Shown in pieces: positions 45,601 through 48,830 of a DNA stretch of 64,000 nucleotides (position 1 is the first letter of the stretch; each line of letters begins with the position of its first letter). Both the position numbers and the translations under genes were made by a program. The notes under the pieces are model-generated. The model worked only from the letters and a program-made list of their open reading frames with translations, was not told the origin of the DNA and made no database searches. The stretch lies in NCBI RefSeq assembly GCF_964275005.1, contig NC_092696.1, positions 29,858,953 to 29,922,952 on the forward strand. The letters run 5' to 3'. The stretch is from Diadema setosum (lineage: Eukaryota > Echinodermata > Echinoidea > Diadematoida > Diadematidae).

Positions 45601-45790
45601 TAGGAAAATTATATCATTTTACTACTGCAGAAACAGGACATGGTGCACTAATTACTTAACGAGCGATTAGTGTCTATGCAGTGCAGTATCATTGTAATAG
45701 CAGGTCCAAGCGCTTACCTTCGCCATAGTGGCCGGGGAACACAGTAGTAGTCAATGTTAACAGGAGAACGAGGGAGTATCTTCTATCCAT
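3002..45790 (-). CDS. Ig-Ig-TM-NACHT-LRR receptor gene (11 exons, 3' end not seen)
   Basis: Gene model joined by eye from GT/AG splice sites and codon phase. Exons in transcript order: 45790-45718, 41806-41495, 39053-38712, 37958-37833, 36673-36599, 36208-34662, 33759-33598, 24706-24527, 10441-10265, 9753-9577, 3187-3002. Lengths are 73, 312, 342, 126, 75, 1547, 162, 180, 177, 177 and 186 bp, totalling 1,119 codons without a stop. Approximate residues: signal peptide 1-24, Ig1 25-128, Ig2 129-242, TM 243-284, linker 285-309, NACHT 310-825, LRRs 826-1119. The first five introns are phase 1 and those after the NACHT exon are phase 0. The layout implies an extracellular Ig ectodomain and a cytosolic NLR. 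A donor at 3001 shows the gene continues leftward. The main alternative is two separate genes (an Ig-TM receptor and an NLR), but no terminal exon after TM and no separate NLR start is evident. Confidence 0.62.
3302..3698. repeat. Intron paralogue of 10560-10960 (unit A)
   Basis: About 400 bp aligns to 10560-10960 with high similarity. The alignment resumes at 4703-4762, 5010-5036 and about 8225-8980 against 10961-11590. The gaps are the three insertions listed next. A (CT)n run lies at 3261-3289 just outside. Confidence 0.85.
3700..4702. mobile_element. Foldback DNA element with 12-bp repeats
   Basis: About 1 kb present in unit A and absent from the paralogous site at about 10,955. The ends are inverted copies of GGxTGCGTTTATCAACT. 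Further copies of this motif occur inside at about 3769, 3822, 3891, 4018 and 4516. The right half carries runs of a 12-bp unit close to GAAAGGGCTATC, and the left half carries the complement (AAAGCCCTTTAG), so the element can fold on itself. Gly-Tyr-Gly-Lys and Glu-Arg-Ala frames over the repeats are artefacts. Confidence 0.8.
4763..5009. mobile_element. 247-bp MITE with ~37-bp terminal inverted repeats
   Basis: The inverted ends share TTTGTTTGCAAAAACCGATA and flanks with few mismatches. AAAT occurs on both sides (4759-4762 and 5010-5013). The paralogous site near 11,015 has a single copy and no element, which confirms the insertion and a 4-bp target duplication. No coding capacity. Confidence 0.88.
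6543..6959 (-). pseudogene. LINE reverse transcriptase, C-terminal part
   Basis: Continues the RT after a frame break. LRLLGVIIQANLKWDAQVDH is the conserved LGV...W..H block, and MEFCAPVWG with RIERVQKRALRMI is the thumb region shared by many LINEs. The protein ends near 6543. The break from the upstream part makes the copy inactive. Confidence 0.85.
6981..8221 (-). pseudogene. LINE reverse transcriptase, N-terminal part
   Basis: The frame reads through RT landmarks: LNASKAGHPRDIPIRLIKEF, PLSITPILARVFEGF, TIDFLKAFDLIDHS, a GVPQG-type block (CGVPQGTKLGPIIF) and a YVDD active site in KYVDDLSLVD. The listed frame extends to 8318, but its first ~30 residues are flanking intron: that DNA also occurs at 11,041-11,140 without a LINE. 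The frame breaks near 6980. Confidence 0.85.
8664..8703. repeat. (CA)n microsatellite
   Basis: CA dinucleotide run with one CC interruption, inside duplicated intron. The surrounding 8225-9576 is intron shared with 11,040-11,590 and, from about 8990, with 23,849-24,500. No gene is seen in it. Confidence 0.95.
8990..9576. repeat. Intron segment duplicated at 23849-24526
   Basis: Direct paralogue of the intron left of exon 8. The shared blocks include AGTAACGATATC, TTCCTGGGAATAG, GGATAACGG and the run leading to the LRR exon. It confirms that exon plus intron units were copied together. Confidence 0.8.
9577..9753 (-). CDS. Exon 10: LRR repeat
   Basis: 177-bp phase 0-0 exon, acceptor CTTCAG, donor GTATTT. 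It encodes IEDLDLRLHDNDILKLSS, FAQWVCTMPRLSKFRL and LPDSFLSTAVTLASSCQ. Differences from exon 9 fall mainly at positions between the leucines, as expected for LRR surfaces. The frame is intact. Confidence 0.82.
10133..10264. repeat. Short tandem copy of the pre-exon intron
   Basis: Nearly identical to 9448-9576 immediately left of exon 10. The exon 9 / exon 10 duplication unit is therefore about 688 bp. The rest of the intron up to 11,595 matches unit A and holds no gene. Confidence 0.85.
10265..10441 (-). CDS. Exon 9: LRR repeat
   Basis: 177-bp phase 0-0 exon (59 codons), acceptor CTTCAG, donor GTATGT. It encodes IEDLNVRLDDDDILKLSS, then FAQWVCTMPRLSKFIL and LPDSFFSTAATLASSCQ. It is very similar to exon 10 at 9577-9753, only 511 bp away, so the pair comes from a short tandem duplication of exon plus intron. 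Confidence 0.82.
11601..11795 (-). repeat. 3' LTR of Gmr1-like element
   Basis: 195 bp, on the minus strand TGTGACGG... to ...TGCATGATA. The last residues should be CA; here the C has changed. It matches the 5' LTR at 23654-23848 except for two substitutions. Confidence 0.95.
11796..11804 (-). other. Polypurine tract
   Basis: On the minus strand GGAGGGAGG sits directly before the TGTG start of the 3' LTR. That is the expected plus-strand priming site, and it fixes the LTR edge. Confidence 0.85.
11805..13456 (-). other. 3' noncoding region of Gmr1-like element
   Basis: 1.65 kb between the RNase H stop and the polypurine tract. The longest minus frame (12451-12095, 118 codons, Cys/Lys rich) has no recognisable domain. 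I see no env-like signal peptide plus TM arrangement. It is long for a 3' leader and may hold an unrecognised or decayed ORF. Confidence 0.5.
13457..15202 (-). CDS. Gmr1-like pol: integrase tail, RT and RNase H
   Basis: The N-terminal ~60 residues (KFSGPYVVERKLG) form the GPY/F module that ends a Gypsy integrase, so this frame is the 3' part of a pol split by the LINE. RT follows: SPVVLVPKSDGTSRFCIDYR, YVSKLDLMKGYWQVPL, CGVMPFGMKNSPATFQ and the YIDD catalytic box in CVVYIDDVLVFS. RNase H has FQLATDASDRGVGAVL, the EKEC glutamate and YTDHNPL. The frame ends just after KLADALSRV. RT and RNase H catalytic acids are all present. The true pol start lies upstream of the LINE. Confidence 0.93.
   Translation of the reverse strand, partial: AKSRVFEVADKVLVLLPLSGDALKAKFSGPYVVERKLGKETYVVSVPDRRKSKRVCHVNMLKIYHERVEDVGAVVSESVVHSAEKSAEEFEPDAPDSQSVSFKSGMIPRVENSKALENPELLLSLLSDSERQDVIDIFQEFPEVCSDKLGCAKDTVHTVDVGDNAPIKQHPYRIHPAKRAQVDREIDFMLANGIIEPSNSNWSSPVVLVPKSDGTSRFCIDYRKVNTITKTDSFPLPLIEECIDLVGSAEYVSKLDLMKGYWQVPLDEDAREISAFVTPSGLYQCGVMPFGMKNSPATFQRMMNRVIAGHDNCVVYIDDVLVFSNTWEEHVAHLRELFRRLSHAGLVVNLAKCECGKACVTYLGHKVGRGSVAPRDAKVRAIMDFPVPASKRELQRFLGMCGFYRRFVPNFSHLVMPLTYLLKKGTTFQWSVSCQDAFQKLKAVLMNDPVLIAPNFERSFQLATDASDRGVGAVLLQDDDNGHSKPVCFFSKKLNRHQHKYSTVEKECLSVVLAVQHFEAYLDGGIDIVVYTDHNPLTFLERFKHKNQRLFRWSLILQPYPLRIMHIAGKDNKLADALSRV
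15580..16782 (-). CDS. LINE ORF2, C-terminal half of RT
   Basis: Carries YIDLSKAFDSLDHNILLHKL, GVPQGSILGPLLFLIYVND and the YADD catalytic motif (FVIYADDINIIY). Thumb blocks follow (INFLGVYIDEKLSWNNHINY, LDYCNLVWSG, LDRLTVLQKKAIRL). It overlaps the upstream ORF2 frame by about 100 bp. The switch falls at a nine-base A homopolymer (plus-strand T run at about 16702-16710), so it is a one-base indel in the copy or an assembly error. Confidence 0.92.
   Translation of the reverse strand: MVFGPPLRQNQHCYTPWNKSFYPSKKKEIPLAMYIDLSKAFDSLDHNILLHKLEHYGIRGVPHSWFVDYLSGRQQYTSFNGAKSDLMPVSHGVPQGSILGPLLFLIYVNDVINSSKVFRFVIYADDINIIYSHSDQKMLNRIVNEEVQSLCNWFKANKLQMNISKTKYMIFQSSRRQIQFYPNFSIKIGNNEIEKVATINFLGVYIDEKLSWNNHINYVHGKISVALGMMFKLRSLIPKNTLLMLYNAFILPYLDYCNLVWSGTSQRQLDRLTVLQKKAIRLCTNSLNLAHTPPLFKDLQTLNFRDRISFKLGIFMYKYVRSVLPDIFNDYFSTHAKKHSFNTRNKQCYVSPFYRLKISQSNSIKYKGAKLWNMLSMKLKTANTLNLFMTQYKQLFLNLY
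16676..18838 (-). CDS. LINE ORF2: zinc finger, endonuclease and RT start
   Basis: Starts with a Cys/His cluster resembling a PHD-type finger (MKCTFCSNTL ... CELCGKQCHETC ... CYICPPC, residues 1-52). The APE-type endonuclease spans about residues 130-380: LFHLNAQSL, the catalytic Glu in FTEIWF, GVVYRAPNSNP, GDFNFD and SDHLPIF with the catalytic His. A middle domain follows, and RT begins near residue 590 (CGHDGLSPKFVKQI, ENYRPISLLPTFSKI). It leaves frame at the A-homopolymer near 16,705 and ends in an out-of-frame tail. Confidence 0.93.
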   Translation of the reverse strand: MKCTFCSNTLRSNHKICVCELCGKQCHETCYISSCSLHLNLKCYICPPCISNELPFNHILEDDDFHRELFSFFHYSSSDISFESGLNSHVFEVFGMNSDDNVSINNLESPCNYYFNDTFNHKFLKCQNEAVFSLFHLNAQSLSAKHECLADYLSSLCHKFAIYAFTEIWFNSNVSSLYNMPGYSLLHRSREGRRGGGVCLYVESKYMFKERDDLVFCNEYTDTLFIEIEMKHAKNVIIGVVYRAPNSNPSDFNGMLEKSLKAIAMENKLCYIVGDFNFDILKYSVSSCTSEFISVMYSHGLYPLITKPTRLTARSYTCIDNIFTNVVDKPTTPGILFSDVSDHLPIFQFTKFGKQHQQQYRLDSHDQKPLYENFDMKELSRELCSVNWSFIENGSDVNSSYDIFLETFTKICDKHVIQRAPLKETKKYAIRKPWVTKGILKSINKRQRLYYKHIHVPSRKNEGVYKRYRNKLNMILRESKRLYYANLIERNRSNLCKTWKIVNEILGRSSKSVLPPFIERCGQKIENHKEIANVFNQYFANVGVSISENIQSCPKHFTDYLSSKTSVSTFFCPTNESEIVEIVKDMNCKISCGHDGLSPKFVKQIIHYIARPLAFIFNQSLCSGKVPDSLKLAKVIPVYKKNNRFLIENYRPISLLPTFSKIIERIVYKRLYKYLSENDLLIKEQFGFRPSSSTESALLHTLEQVILSLEKKRNSFGYVH
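19056..19856 (-). CDS. LINE ORF1: coiled-coil RNA-binding protein
   Basis: 266 residues from ATG at 19856. A Pro/Ser-rich start is followed by a heptad-like region (LEKRDAKIKQLESKLCNAEA, about residues 93-125). An RRM-like part has NCLVIHGIKENPQE, and a basic C-terminal domain has SRIYAARSKLKSTRIFIHE. This matches coiled-coil plus RRM/CTD ORF1 proteins of LINEs, which coat the RNA. The frame is intact. About 215 bp separate it from ORF2. Confidence 0.88.
   Translation of the reverse strand: MVNTRGNPPTVAGKKQARPAGEVLDDSKSCPSDGLPVGGQPELDAKVDIGSIVEAIIQAFTDKRLVENRLAPALGPVLAPALHDCFMLELEKRDAKIKQLESKLCNAEARVEELEQYSRRNCLVIHGIKENPQESTDELVSKLAKDHLGVEIQPQDIDRSHRIGEKGRLDRNGHALPRPIITKFATYGPRSRIYAARSKLKSTRIFIHENLTIERQKLLRKVRTKYPPPNNKVWTQDGKIKIRTANNVFTIASHDDWTEHCKHTHT
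20034..20041. promoter_or_regulatory. CRE-like palindrome at LINE 5' end
   Basis: TGACGTCA begins within 14 bp of the LINE's inserted 5' edge at 20047. LINE promoters are internal, so a CREB/ATF-type site here could drive transcription. Only the motif and its position support this. Confidence 0.35.
20052..20901 (-). CDS. Gmr1-like integrase (broken)
   Basis: Includes GHMGVKKTLCRIGIHFFWP, the zinc-binding end CRTCHECQ, and core blocks MIDCVGPLP (first Asp), IQSDQGSNF (second Asp) and SAYHPQSQGALERYHQ (Glu), the DDE triad of retroviral-type integrases. A one-base loss near 20,897 separates it from the upstream gag-protease frame. A one-base gain in the C run near 20,251 splits the core from the piece at 20284-20052. 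The LINE then interrupts the C-terminus, which resumes at 15202. Confidence 0.9.
20801..23057 (-). CDS. Gmr1-like gag and protease (broken)
   Basis: ATG at 23057-23055 starts MAAKSDAAEFVKDVTLGRLR, a SAP-like gag N-terminus. A -1 type break makes a TGA at about 22,888, after which the frame from 22774 continues: coiled coil (LELARLELEKEKMKAENLRL), then a capsid-like gag domain (VPRFDEEDVDSFFFSFERIA ... YVEFQRKK). The zinc knuckle CFYCGKTGHIKSEW has Trp in place of the last Cys. Protease carries the active-site RDTGATQSLMVGD near 21,590. The integrase N-terminal region follows before the frameshift near 20,897. Confidence 0.88.
23058..23653 (-). other. 5' leader of Gmr1-like element
   Basis: About 600 bp between the 5' LTR and the gag ATG. 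Just inside the LTR the minus strand reads TGTGGGGAACATG. A primer-binding site would be expected here, but I cannot assign the tRNA. The plus-strand frame at 23317-23766 is a shadow. Confidence 0.6.
23654..23848 (-). repeat. 5' LTR of Gmr1-like element
   Basis: 195 bp, TGTGACGG... to ...TGCATGACA with canonical TG/CA ends. Two differences from the 3' LTR (about 1%) suggest a fairly recent insertion. Confidence 0.95.
24010..24112. repeat. (CT)n/(TA)n low-complexity tract
   Basis: Alternating CT and TA runs in the intron left of exon 8. Frames across it are artefacts. Confidence 0.95.
24527..24706 (-). CDS. Exon 8: LRR repeat
   Basis: 180-bp phase 0-0 exon, acceptor CTTCAG, donor GTAAGC. It encodes IEDLTLNFSS, then LAQWVCTMPRLSKLIL, then LPNSFLSTVVTLASSCQ. 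It is a close paralogue of the exons at 10265-10441 and 9577-9753, and its flanking intron sequence is also shared with them, showing recent tandem exon duplication. It is separated from exon 7 by about 8.9 kb of transposon-filled intron and from exon 9 by the Gmr1-like element. Confidence 0.82.
24826..24930. repeat. SINE tail fragment
   Basis: CTGGACGCCATAGAAGACC and following bases resemble the end of the tRNA-derived SINE at 58183-58490. The remaining intron to 25,778 shows no confident exon. Confidence 0.45.
25779..26633. mobile_element. Non-autonomous DNA transposon, 855 bp
   Basis: Inverted ends TACAGxCAAAxxTGTCT, extended by subterminal GGCCACC/GGTGGCC and GGTCGCTATA-type repeats on both sides. 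There is no transposase ORF. It lies in the intron between LRR exons 7 and 8. Confidence 0.75.
26634..28281. other. Intron with two LINE 3'-end relics
   Basis: An (AATC)n tail at 27600-27637 preceded by several hundred bases of LINE-like 3' UTR suggests a plus-strand LINE end. A second relic at about 27,960-28,062 ends in an AAATA-rich tail. The 132-codon plus frame at 26839-27237 has no recognised domain. A poly-G run is at 27881-27891. Confidence 0.5.
28282..32460. mobile_element. 4.2-kb inverted-repeat element with subterminal motif array
   Basis: The 35-nt ends at 28282-28316 and 32426-32460 are inverted copies (outer part GTATATGGGT, inner part TTTTGAACGATGTACAATTG) with two mismatches. 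Inside, a motif close to CGAACGTCCGTGA recurs about eleven times in both orientations: near 28684, 28861, 29048, 29402, 29423, 29784, 29953, 30104, 31850, 31871 and 32252. No transposase-like ORF is seen, so the copy is non-autonomous. A decayed copy of the 41.8-kb MITE family lies at about 31,430-31,610. Confidence 0.82.
32461..33597. other. Intron, no gene seen
   Basis: AT-rich, with a (TA)n run at 33332-33360. The plus-strand frames of 73 and 121 codons have no recognised features. Confidence 0.5.
33598..33759 (-). CDS. Exon 7: LRR repeat
   Basis: 162-bp phase 0-0 exon (54 codons), acceptor TATCAG, donor GTAAGA. It encodes QSLDMNAVKCGRTVSRDL, then a leucine/valine-spaced SSSVLRKVCLCRSQF, then a helical FYKILRAEASNCL. 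This is the two-half pattern of an NLR-type leucine-rich repeat exon. Its phase follows directly from the NACHT exon, and it lies about 0.9 kb downstream of it. Confidence 0.8.
33760..34661. other. Intron between NACHT and first LRR exon
   Basis: About 0.9 kb with a short GA run (33861-33876), a poly-T run (34243-34257) and a CA-rich tract (34557-34590). No additional exon found. Confidence 0.6.
34662..36208 (-). CDS. Exon 6: NACHT NTPase domain of NLR
   Basis: One 1,547-bp open exon, with acceptor TCTAAG and donor GTGAGT. It begins PPSLTEEQIQQCKEDLKEYY, a helical lead-in typical of invertebrate NLRs. Walker A GEGGVGKTT is at about residues 395-403 of the joined protein. Walker B and the acidic Mg site are at about 468-477 (ILIIFDGFDE). 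The sensor-like VTTRPW is near 506-511. The C-terminal part has FPHKLFQEYIAG, the conserved block of NACHT-associated helical and winged-helix regions. All key residues are present, so nucleotide binding and oligomerisation look intact. NACHT proteins are cytosolic signalling switches in innate immunity. No death, CARD or pyrin domain precedes it; the Ig-TM unit takes that place. Confidence 0.95.
36316..36394. repeat. (GA)n microsatellite in intron 5
   Basis: GA repeats broken by GTGAA. They lie between the linker exon and the NACHT exon and create spurious Arg/Glu and Ser/Leu frames. Confidence 0.95.
36599..36673 (-). CDS. Exon 5: linker between TM and NACHT
   Basis: 75-bp exon with a good acceptor (TTTCAG) and donor (GTAAGG). 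Its phase is fixed from downstream: it ends with one base that completes a Lys codon with the NACHT exon. It therefore starts with two bases and needs a phase 1 exon before it, which the TM exon at 37833-37958 provides (Gly codon across the junction). It encodes CGWNPCWRRPNIPERF followed by an acidic stretch. No known domain is recognised. This phase match is the key link joining the Ig-TM half to the NLR half. Confidence 0.65.
36733..37430 (+). mobile_element. 690-bp TIR family, copy A
   Basis: Starts TGTGATTGTGCACCTCAAAA and ends with its inverted counterpart TTTTGAGGTGCAGGGTCACA, with TA on both sides. It fills most of the intron between the TM and linker exons. The short plus-strand frames in every copy (for example WFTSCFF) are shared by descent and are not genes. 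Confidence 0.92.
37833..37958 (-). CDS. Exon 4: transmembrane segment
   Basis: 126-bp phase 1-1 exon with acceptor GTTTCAG and donor GTATTG. It encodes a short basic stretch, about 24 hydrophobic residues (LGLIIGLTIGVPVVIFILFL), then TFGKYLQSKHPDYLPRKG. The basic residues after the helix put the following part in the cytosol by the positive-inside rule. Reading on without splicing gives about 32 further residues before a stop at 37735, and an AATAAA-like signal lies near 37,560. A retained intron could therefore yield a short-tailed Ig receptor lacking the NLR half. That alternative is inferred. Confidence 0.8.
38084..38120. repeat. (GT)n microsatellite
   Basis: GTGTGT run with one CT interruption in the intron between the second Ig exon and the TM exon. 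The rest of that intron (37959-38711) shows no gene. Confidence 0.95.
38712..39053 (-). CDS. Exon 3: second Ig domain (C-like)
   Basis: Symmetric phase 1-1 exon of 342 bp. The acceptor CCCCTAG is clear. The donor is the weaker GTTCTT at 38711-38706, the least certain junction of the model. The protein has LNLTCVVSGFKPNISMLW with B-strand Cys and core Trp, then a partner Cys in TFMCVAAG. Several N-glycosylation sequons (NIS, NLT, NGT) fit an extracellular domain. An extra Cys pair lies near the N-terminus (EEC, SRC). If the weak donor were skipped, the frame would stop two codons later, giving a secreted two-Ig form. Confidence 0.82.
39054..40225. other. Intron with minus-strand LINE 3' relic
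   Basis: About 39,495-39,900 resembles the 3' untranslated end of a LINE on the minus strand (TTCATTCAGTTTTATTG edge, and a GGATCCCT block similar to the relic near 27,970). No ORF is retained. Confidence 0.4.
40226..40916 (+). mobile_element. 690-bp TIR family, copy B
   Basis: TGTGACCGTGCACCTC start and GTGCAGGGTCACA end, with AA on both sides. Sits between the two Ig exons of the receptor gene. Confidence 0.93.
41495..41806 (-). CDS. Exon 2: Ig V-like domain
   Basis: Symmetric phase 1-1 exon of 312 bp, with acceptor ...GTATAG at its upper edge and donor GTAAGT at 41494-41489. The protein shows an Ig V-set pattern: first Cys in VLLRCD, core Trp in VVQWVK, then FSLVISSLEVADEGRYYC with the DxGxYxC signature. 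It carries an N-glycosylation site (NST) near the end. The domain would lie outside the cell directly after the signal peptide. The frame is fully open, and the sequence is clearly protein-like in this frame only. Confidence 0.85.
41841..42379. mobile_element. 539-bp MITE with GTTATAACG-rich ends
   Basis: Inverted ends TACAGTGCACTCCCGTTATA and near-perfect complement, with repeated TTCGTTATAAC blocks inside. It begins 35 bp upstream of the Ig V-like exon acceptor. Decayed relatives are at about 31,430-31,610 and 61,140-61,166. Confidence 0.9.
42798..43490 (+). mobile_element. 690-bp TIR family, copy C
   Basis: TGTGACCTTGCACCTC start and GTGCAGGGTCACA end, with TA on both sides. In intron 1 of the receptor gene. 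43,491-44,077 after it holds no gene; a Phe/Leu-rich minus frame there is low complexity. Confidence 0.93.
44078..45241. mobile_element. 1.16-kb foldback element
   Basis: About 165-nt imperfect inverted arms: 44078-44250 (GCAGTGAAGTTTATATTATG start) against 45079-45241. The spacer includes poly-C/poly-A at 44365-44396 and copy 1 of the duplicated block at 44863-45070. No transposase ORF. Confidence 0.8.
45271..45482. repeat. Direct duplicate of 44863-45070
   Basis: About 210 bp in the same orientation with small changes (shared TCTAGTTGGATG, GACATCAGGCAGTTTTT, AAGGCACGGGGCTTTTGAAA). One copy lies inside the foldback element and the other just outside it. Confidence 0.85.
45718..45790 (-). 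CDS. Exon 1: start codon and signal peptide
   Basis: The ATG is at 45790-45788. The 24 codons read MDRR, then a hydrophobic core YSLVLLLTLTTTVF, then PGHYGE: a typical secretory signal peptide with a basic n-region. The donor GTAAGC follows directly (45717 downward) and leaves one base (phase 1). That base completes an Ala codon with the first two bases of the Ig exon at 41806. A TATA-like box lies about 100 bp upstream. This is the only ATG-led signal peptide I see on this strand upstream of the Ig exons. Confidence 0.72.
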
Positions 45791-45885
45791 CACAGGTAGC
45801 CAAATATTGAAATAATGATAACAATCGAAAATTAATTGAATACACGTAATGATCGTACTGTCTCAGCAGACTGTCAAGTAATCAC

Positions 45886-45893
45886 ATTTATAC
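45886..45893 (-). promoter_or_regulatory. TATA-like box of the Ig-NLR gene
   Basis: On the minus strand the sequence reads GTATAAAT about 100 bp upstream of the signal-peptide ATG. Transcription would begin near 45,860 and give a 5' leader of about 70 bp. This rests only on the motif and its spacing. Confidence 0.35.
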
Positions 45894-46975
45894 TAATAAA
45901 AAATGGCGCCGATTGCACACACACCTAAATAATGCACTGATGCCAGACGGACCGAACTCTTTTGTTGAGTGCTTGAGTGGGAGTTAGTGCAATGCTCCTA
46001 CCCTCGACGCAGCCGTTTGCTTGCTGACATGTTCGTGAATTCTTTGTATGTCTCGCATATTATGTTCTTTACAGCTGATACTTTTGGCACAATTGAGTTT
46101 GTAGGAGACATGGCTGTTTGCTCATATCATGCATGAATGACATCGTACAATACACACATTCTTTTCCCAAATCCAAAGGCAGGCCTCTAATTTGAATATA
46201 CAGAAGTGCTATCTGTACAATTGGATTGCGTGGAGTCTTCAATTTAGCGCAGGGCACCTCAGCATCCAATTTACTATAGTAGTTATGATGAATGAAATGG
46301 TTGAGGTTCAGTGGCTTACAACGGAAATATCATGCATACACATTTACTCATCTTTTTTCTTTTCTGAATCAGATTTGCCCGAACAGGACACTGGCATAAC
46401 CATGGCTCATCTGATAGCAAATCATATCCACATGTTACGAATACGACAGCAACTCTACCACACACTTCATCATTCATACAAATGATTGAACCTAAACTTT
46501 TTTAAGGAAGTAGAAATAATGTTTTGGCTGACATAATGTTATTGAAACAAATCAAAATCAAAATGCACCAGCTCCATAATTTTGCTTTTCCCCAGTCACT
46601 TCTGGAAATGTAACCCGACGTCCTATGTGACTGGTGCACTCAAAGAGACGTGTTCATTTCAAAAAACGCCTGTGTGTAAGCGAGGAGTCTATAGTCAAAC
46701 GACAAAGTTTTCTAAAGACGTATTTGTCCATAAAAAGAGTGTAAATTATTGCTCGTGACTGAGCAAATGAAGGTAGGCCTACACGTGTACAAGATTACAA
46801 AGATGCATAAACGATTTGTACATTAAGGTAACATGTCATGGAACATACGAATGCAAACAATACTATTGTAAAATTATACAATTGCACCTACAAGCACGTA
46901 GAATTACACGTGATGTACATAATTTAATCATCATGAATTGACTATGAGTTGATAGCCCTCCTAGTAAGGATTATA
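45894..46975. other. Upstream region of the receptor gene, no gene seen
   Basis: About 1.1 kb between the promoter and the next transposon. Frames of 66 and 97 codons have no recognised features. Confidence 0.5.
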
Positions 46976-47669
46976 TTGACCGTGCACCTCAAAACGAACA
47001 TAAAGTCGCCCAAACTGATTTTGCTTGAGGACTGAAAATAAGTGAAATGGGTCAACCTAGCCGAACTTGACTTTTTCATATTTTCTGAAAGAGCGAGTCT
47101 TCTTTCACATTATGCTAAAAGTTGGTATCATAAAGCGGGCAGGAAAGTGTGGTTTTTTTTTTAGCAGTTTATCTCGAACATTTTTGGTAGAATAGTGTGA
47201 TTAGGTGTGTCTCTAGAATCTCTTTTTCATTTCTAAAAAACCTTGTCCACACTCTTCACTTTCAACTCTAATAACTTTTGAAAGGATAGTGCTACTGCTT
47301 TGAAAGTTGGCATTTATTATGGACAGAATGTGTTAATGAGGCATGCTTAATTTCATTTCAATTTGATAATCCCTTCATTGTTGTTACTCTGGTGGTTTAC
47401 TTCCTGTTTTTTGTCCCATTCATCGCACAACCAGCACGGTTTGGTAAAGATTAAGCGCTTGGATAGACACTGTACTTCAGAGCCTCTTTTCTCAGTTCAC
47501 ACTTTTCCTGAGTTTGTGCTTTCTTTCCAATATTTAGATAGGTTAGGAGAGTCCATTTGATTTAAGTTATACATCATTTTAAAGCTTAAAGTTTGCTCTT
47601 TCAGAACATGGTCTTAACTAAAAATTTATGTCTGGCGACTTTTTGTTTGTTTTGAGGAGCAGAGTCACA
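46976..47669 (+). mobile_element. 690-bp TIR family, copy D
   Basis: Start TTGACCGTGCACCTC and end GAGCAGAGTCACA, with TA on both sides. Slightly more diverged ends than copies B, C and F. Confidence 0.9.
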
Positions 47670-47994
47670 TATGCTAATATGGAGGGACTTGCAAGAGGAG
47701 AGGAGACGTTTGAAGGAAAATACTACATGATAAGTATCATGGTGTTGATTAATTAACAAGCTGTAACTGGTTTGATGTTTTGGGTAATAGATAATCAATA
47801 GTGTAAACTTTCGGGCAAAGTTTATACAATTACTAAATTTACACTGAAAATAGGCCTACTTGAGGCTGGCATCCAGGGCAAATTATCCTTTTTAAAACCG
47901 TTGTCATCTCGGATGGAAAGTAGAAAAGTGTCCAGGCGCGGATCCAGGAATTCTGTAAAGGGGGCGCATGCTCTCCCTTCATTTGTTATGTTTA

Positions 47995-48830
47995 TTATAC
48001 CCCCGCCAAACGAAGTTTGAAGGGGGTATATAGGAATCAGCGGACGGTCGGGCGGTCGGTCAGGCGGTCGGGCGGTCGGTCCGTTGCAAATCTTGCGTCG
48101 CGAACTACTTCCTCAGTGTTCAACCGATTCCCATAAAACTTGGCACAGATGTGTGCCTTGGGTTGTAGATGTGCAAGACGTATTTTTTGATAGTACCCAA
48201 AAGTACGTTGCCATGGTAACGGCATATTATGGGCAAAAATGGCTACAAATCTTGCGTCGCGAACTCCTCCCACAGTTTTTGATCAATTTTTATGAAATTA
48301 GGTACAGATGTTCATCTGAATATGTTAATGTGCAAGACCCATATTTCCGCAGTGGCAAAAAGTGCGTTGCCACGGTAACGGAATGTTATTGGTAAAATAT
48401 AGGGCAAAATGCTTCATGGCAAAACTGCTTCATCAGTGTTCTTCCAATTCTCATGGAATTCATATTGAATGTTTGTCTTAGGATATAGGTCAGCATGACA
48501 CATTTCTTGACAGTGACAAAAAGTATGTTGCCATGGTAACAGCTCACATATTATGAGCCAAAATGATGGAAAATTTTGTGTTGCAAACTACTTCCTCAGT
48601 TTTTGCCCAATTTCCATGAAACTTGGTACAGATGTGTGCCTTTGGTTGTAAATGTGCAAGACGCATTTTTCGACAGTACCCGAAAGTACGTTGCCATGGT
48701 AACGGCATATTAATGGCAGAAGATCAAGGAAAGATCTTGCGGATTTAACTACTTTCTCAGTTTTTTGACCAAAGCTTATGAAATGTTGTTTTGACCAAAG
48801 CTTATGAAATGTTGTTTGGCGGGGGTATAA
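47995..48830. mobile_element. 836-bp TIR element with internal ~160-bp repeats
   Basis: Perfect 17-bp inverted ends (TTATACCCCCGCCAAAC). Inside are about four to five degenerate units of roughly 160 bp. Each pairs an 'ACTxCxTCAGTxTT' block with an 'ACAGATGT' block and a 'GTTGCCATGGTAACGG' block. A frame crosses two units (48084-48395), but the units break it elsewhere. Confidence 0.88.
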
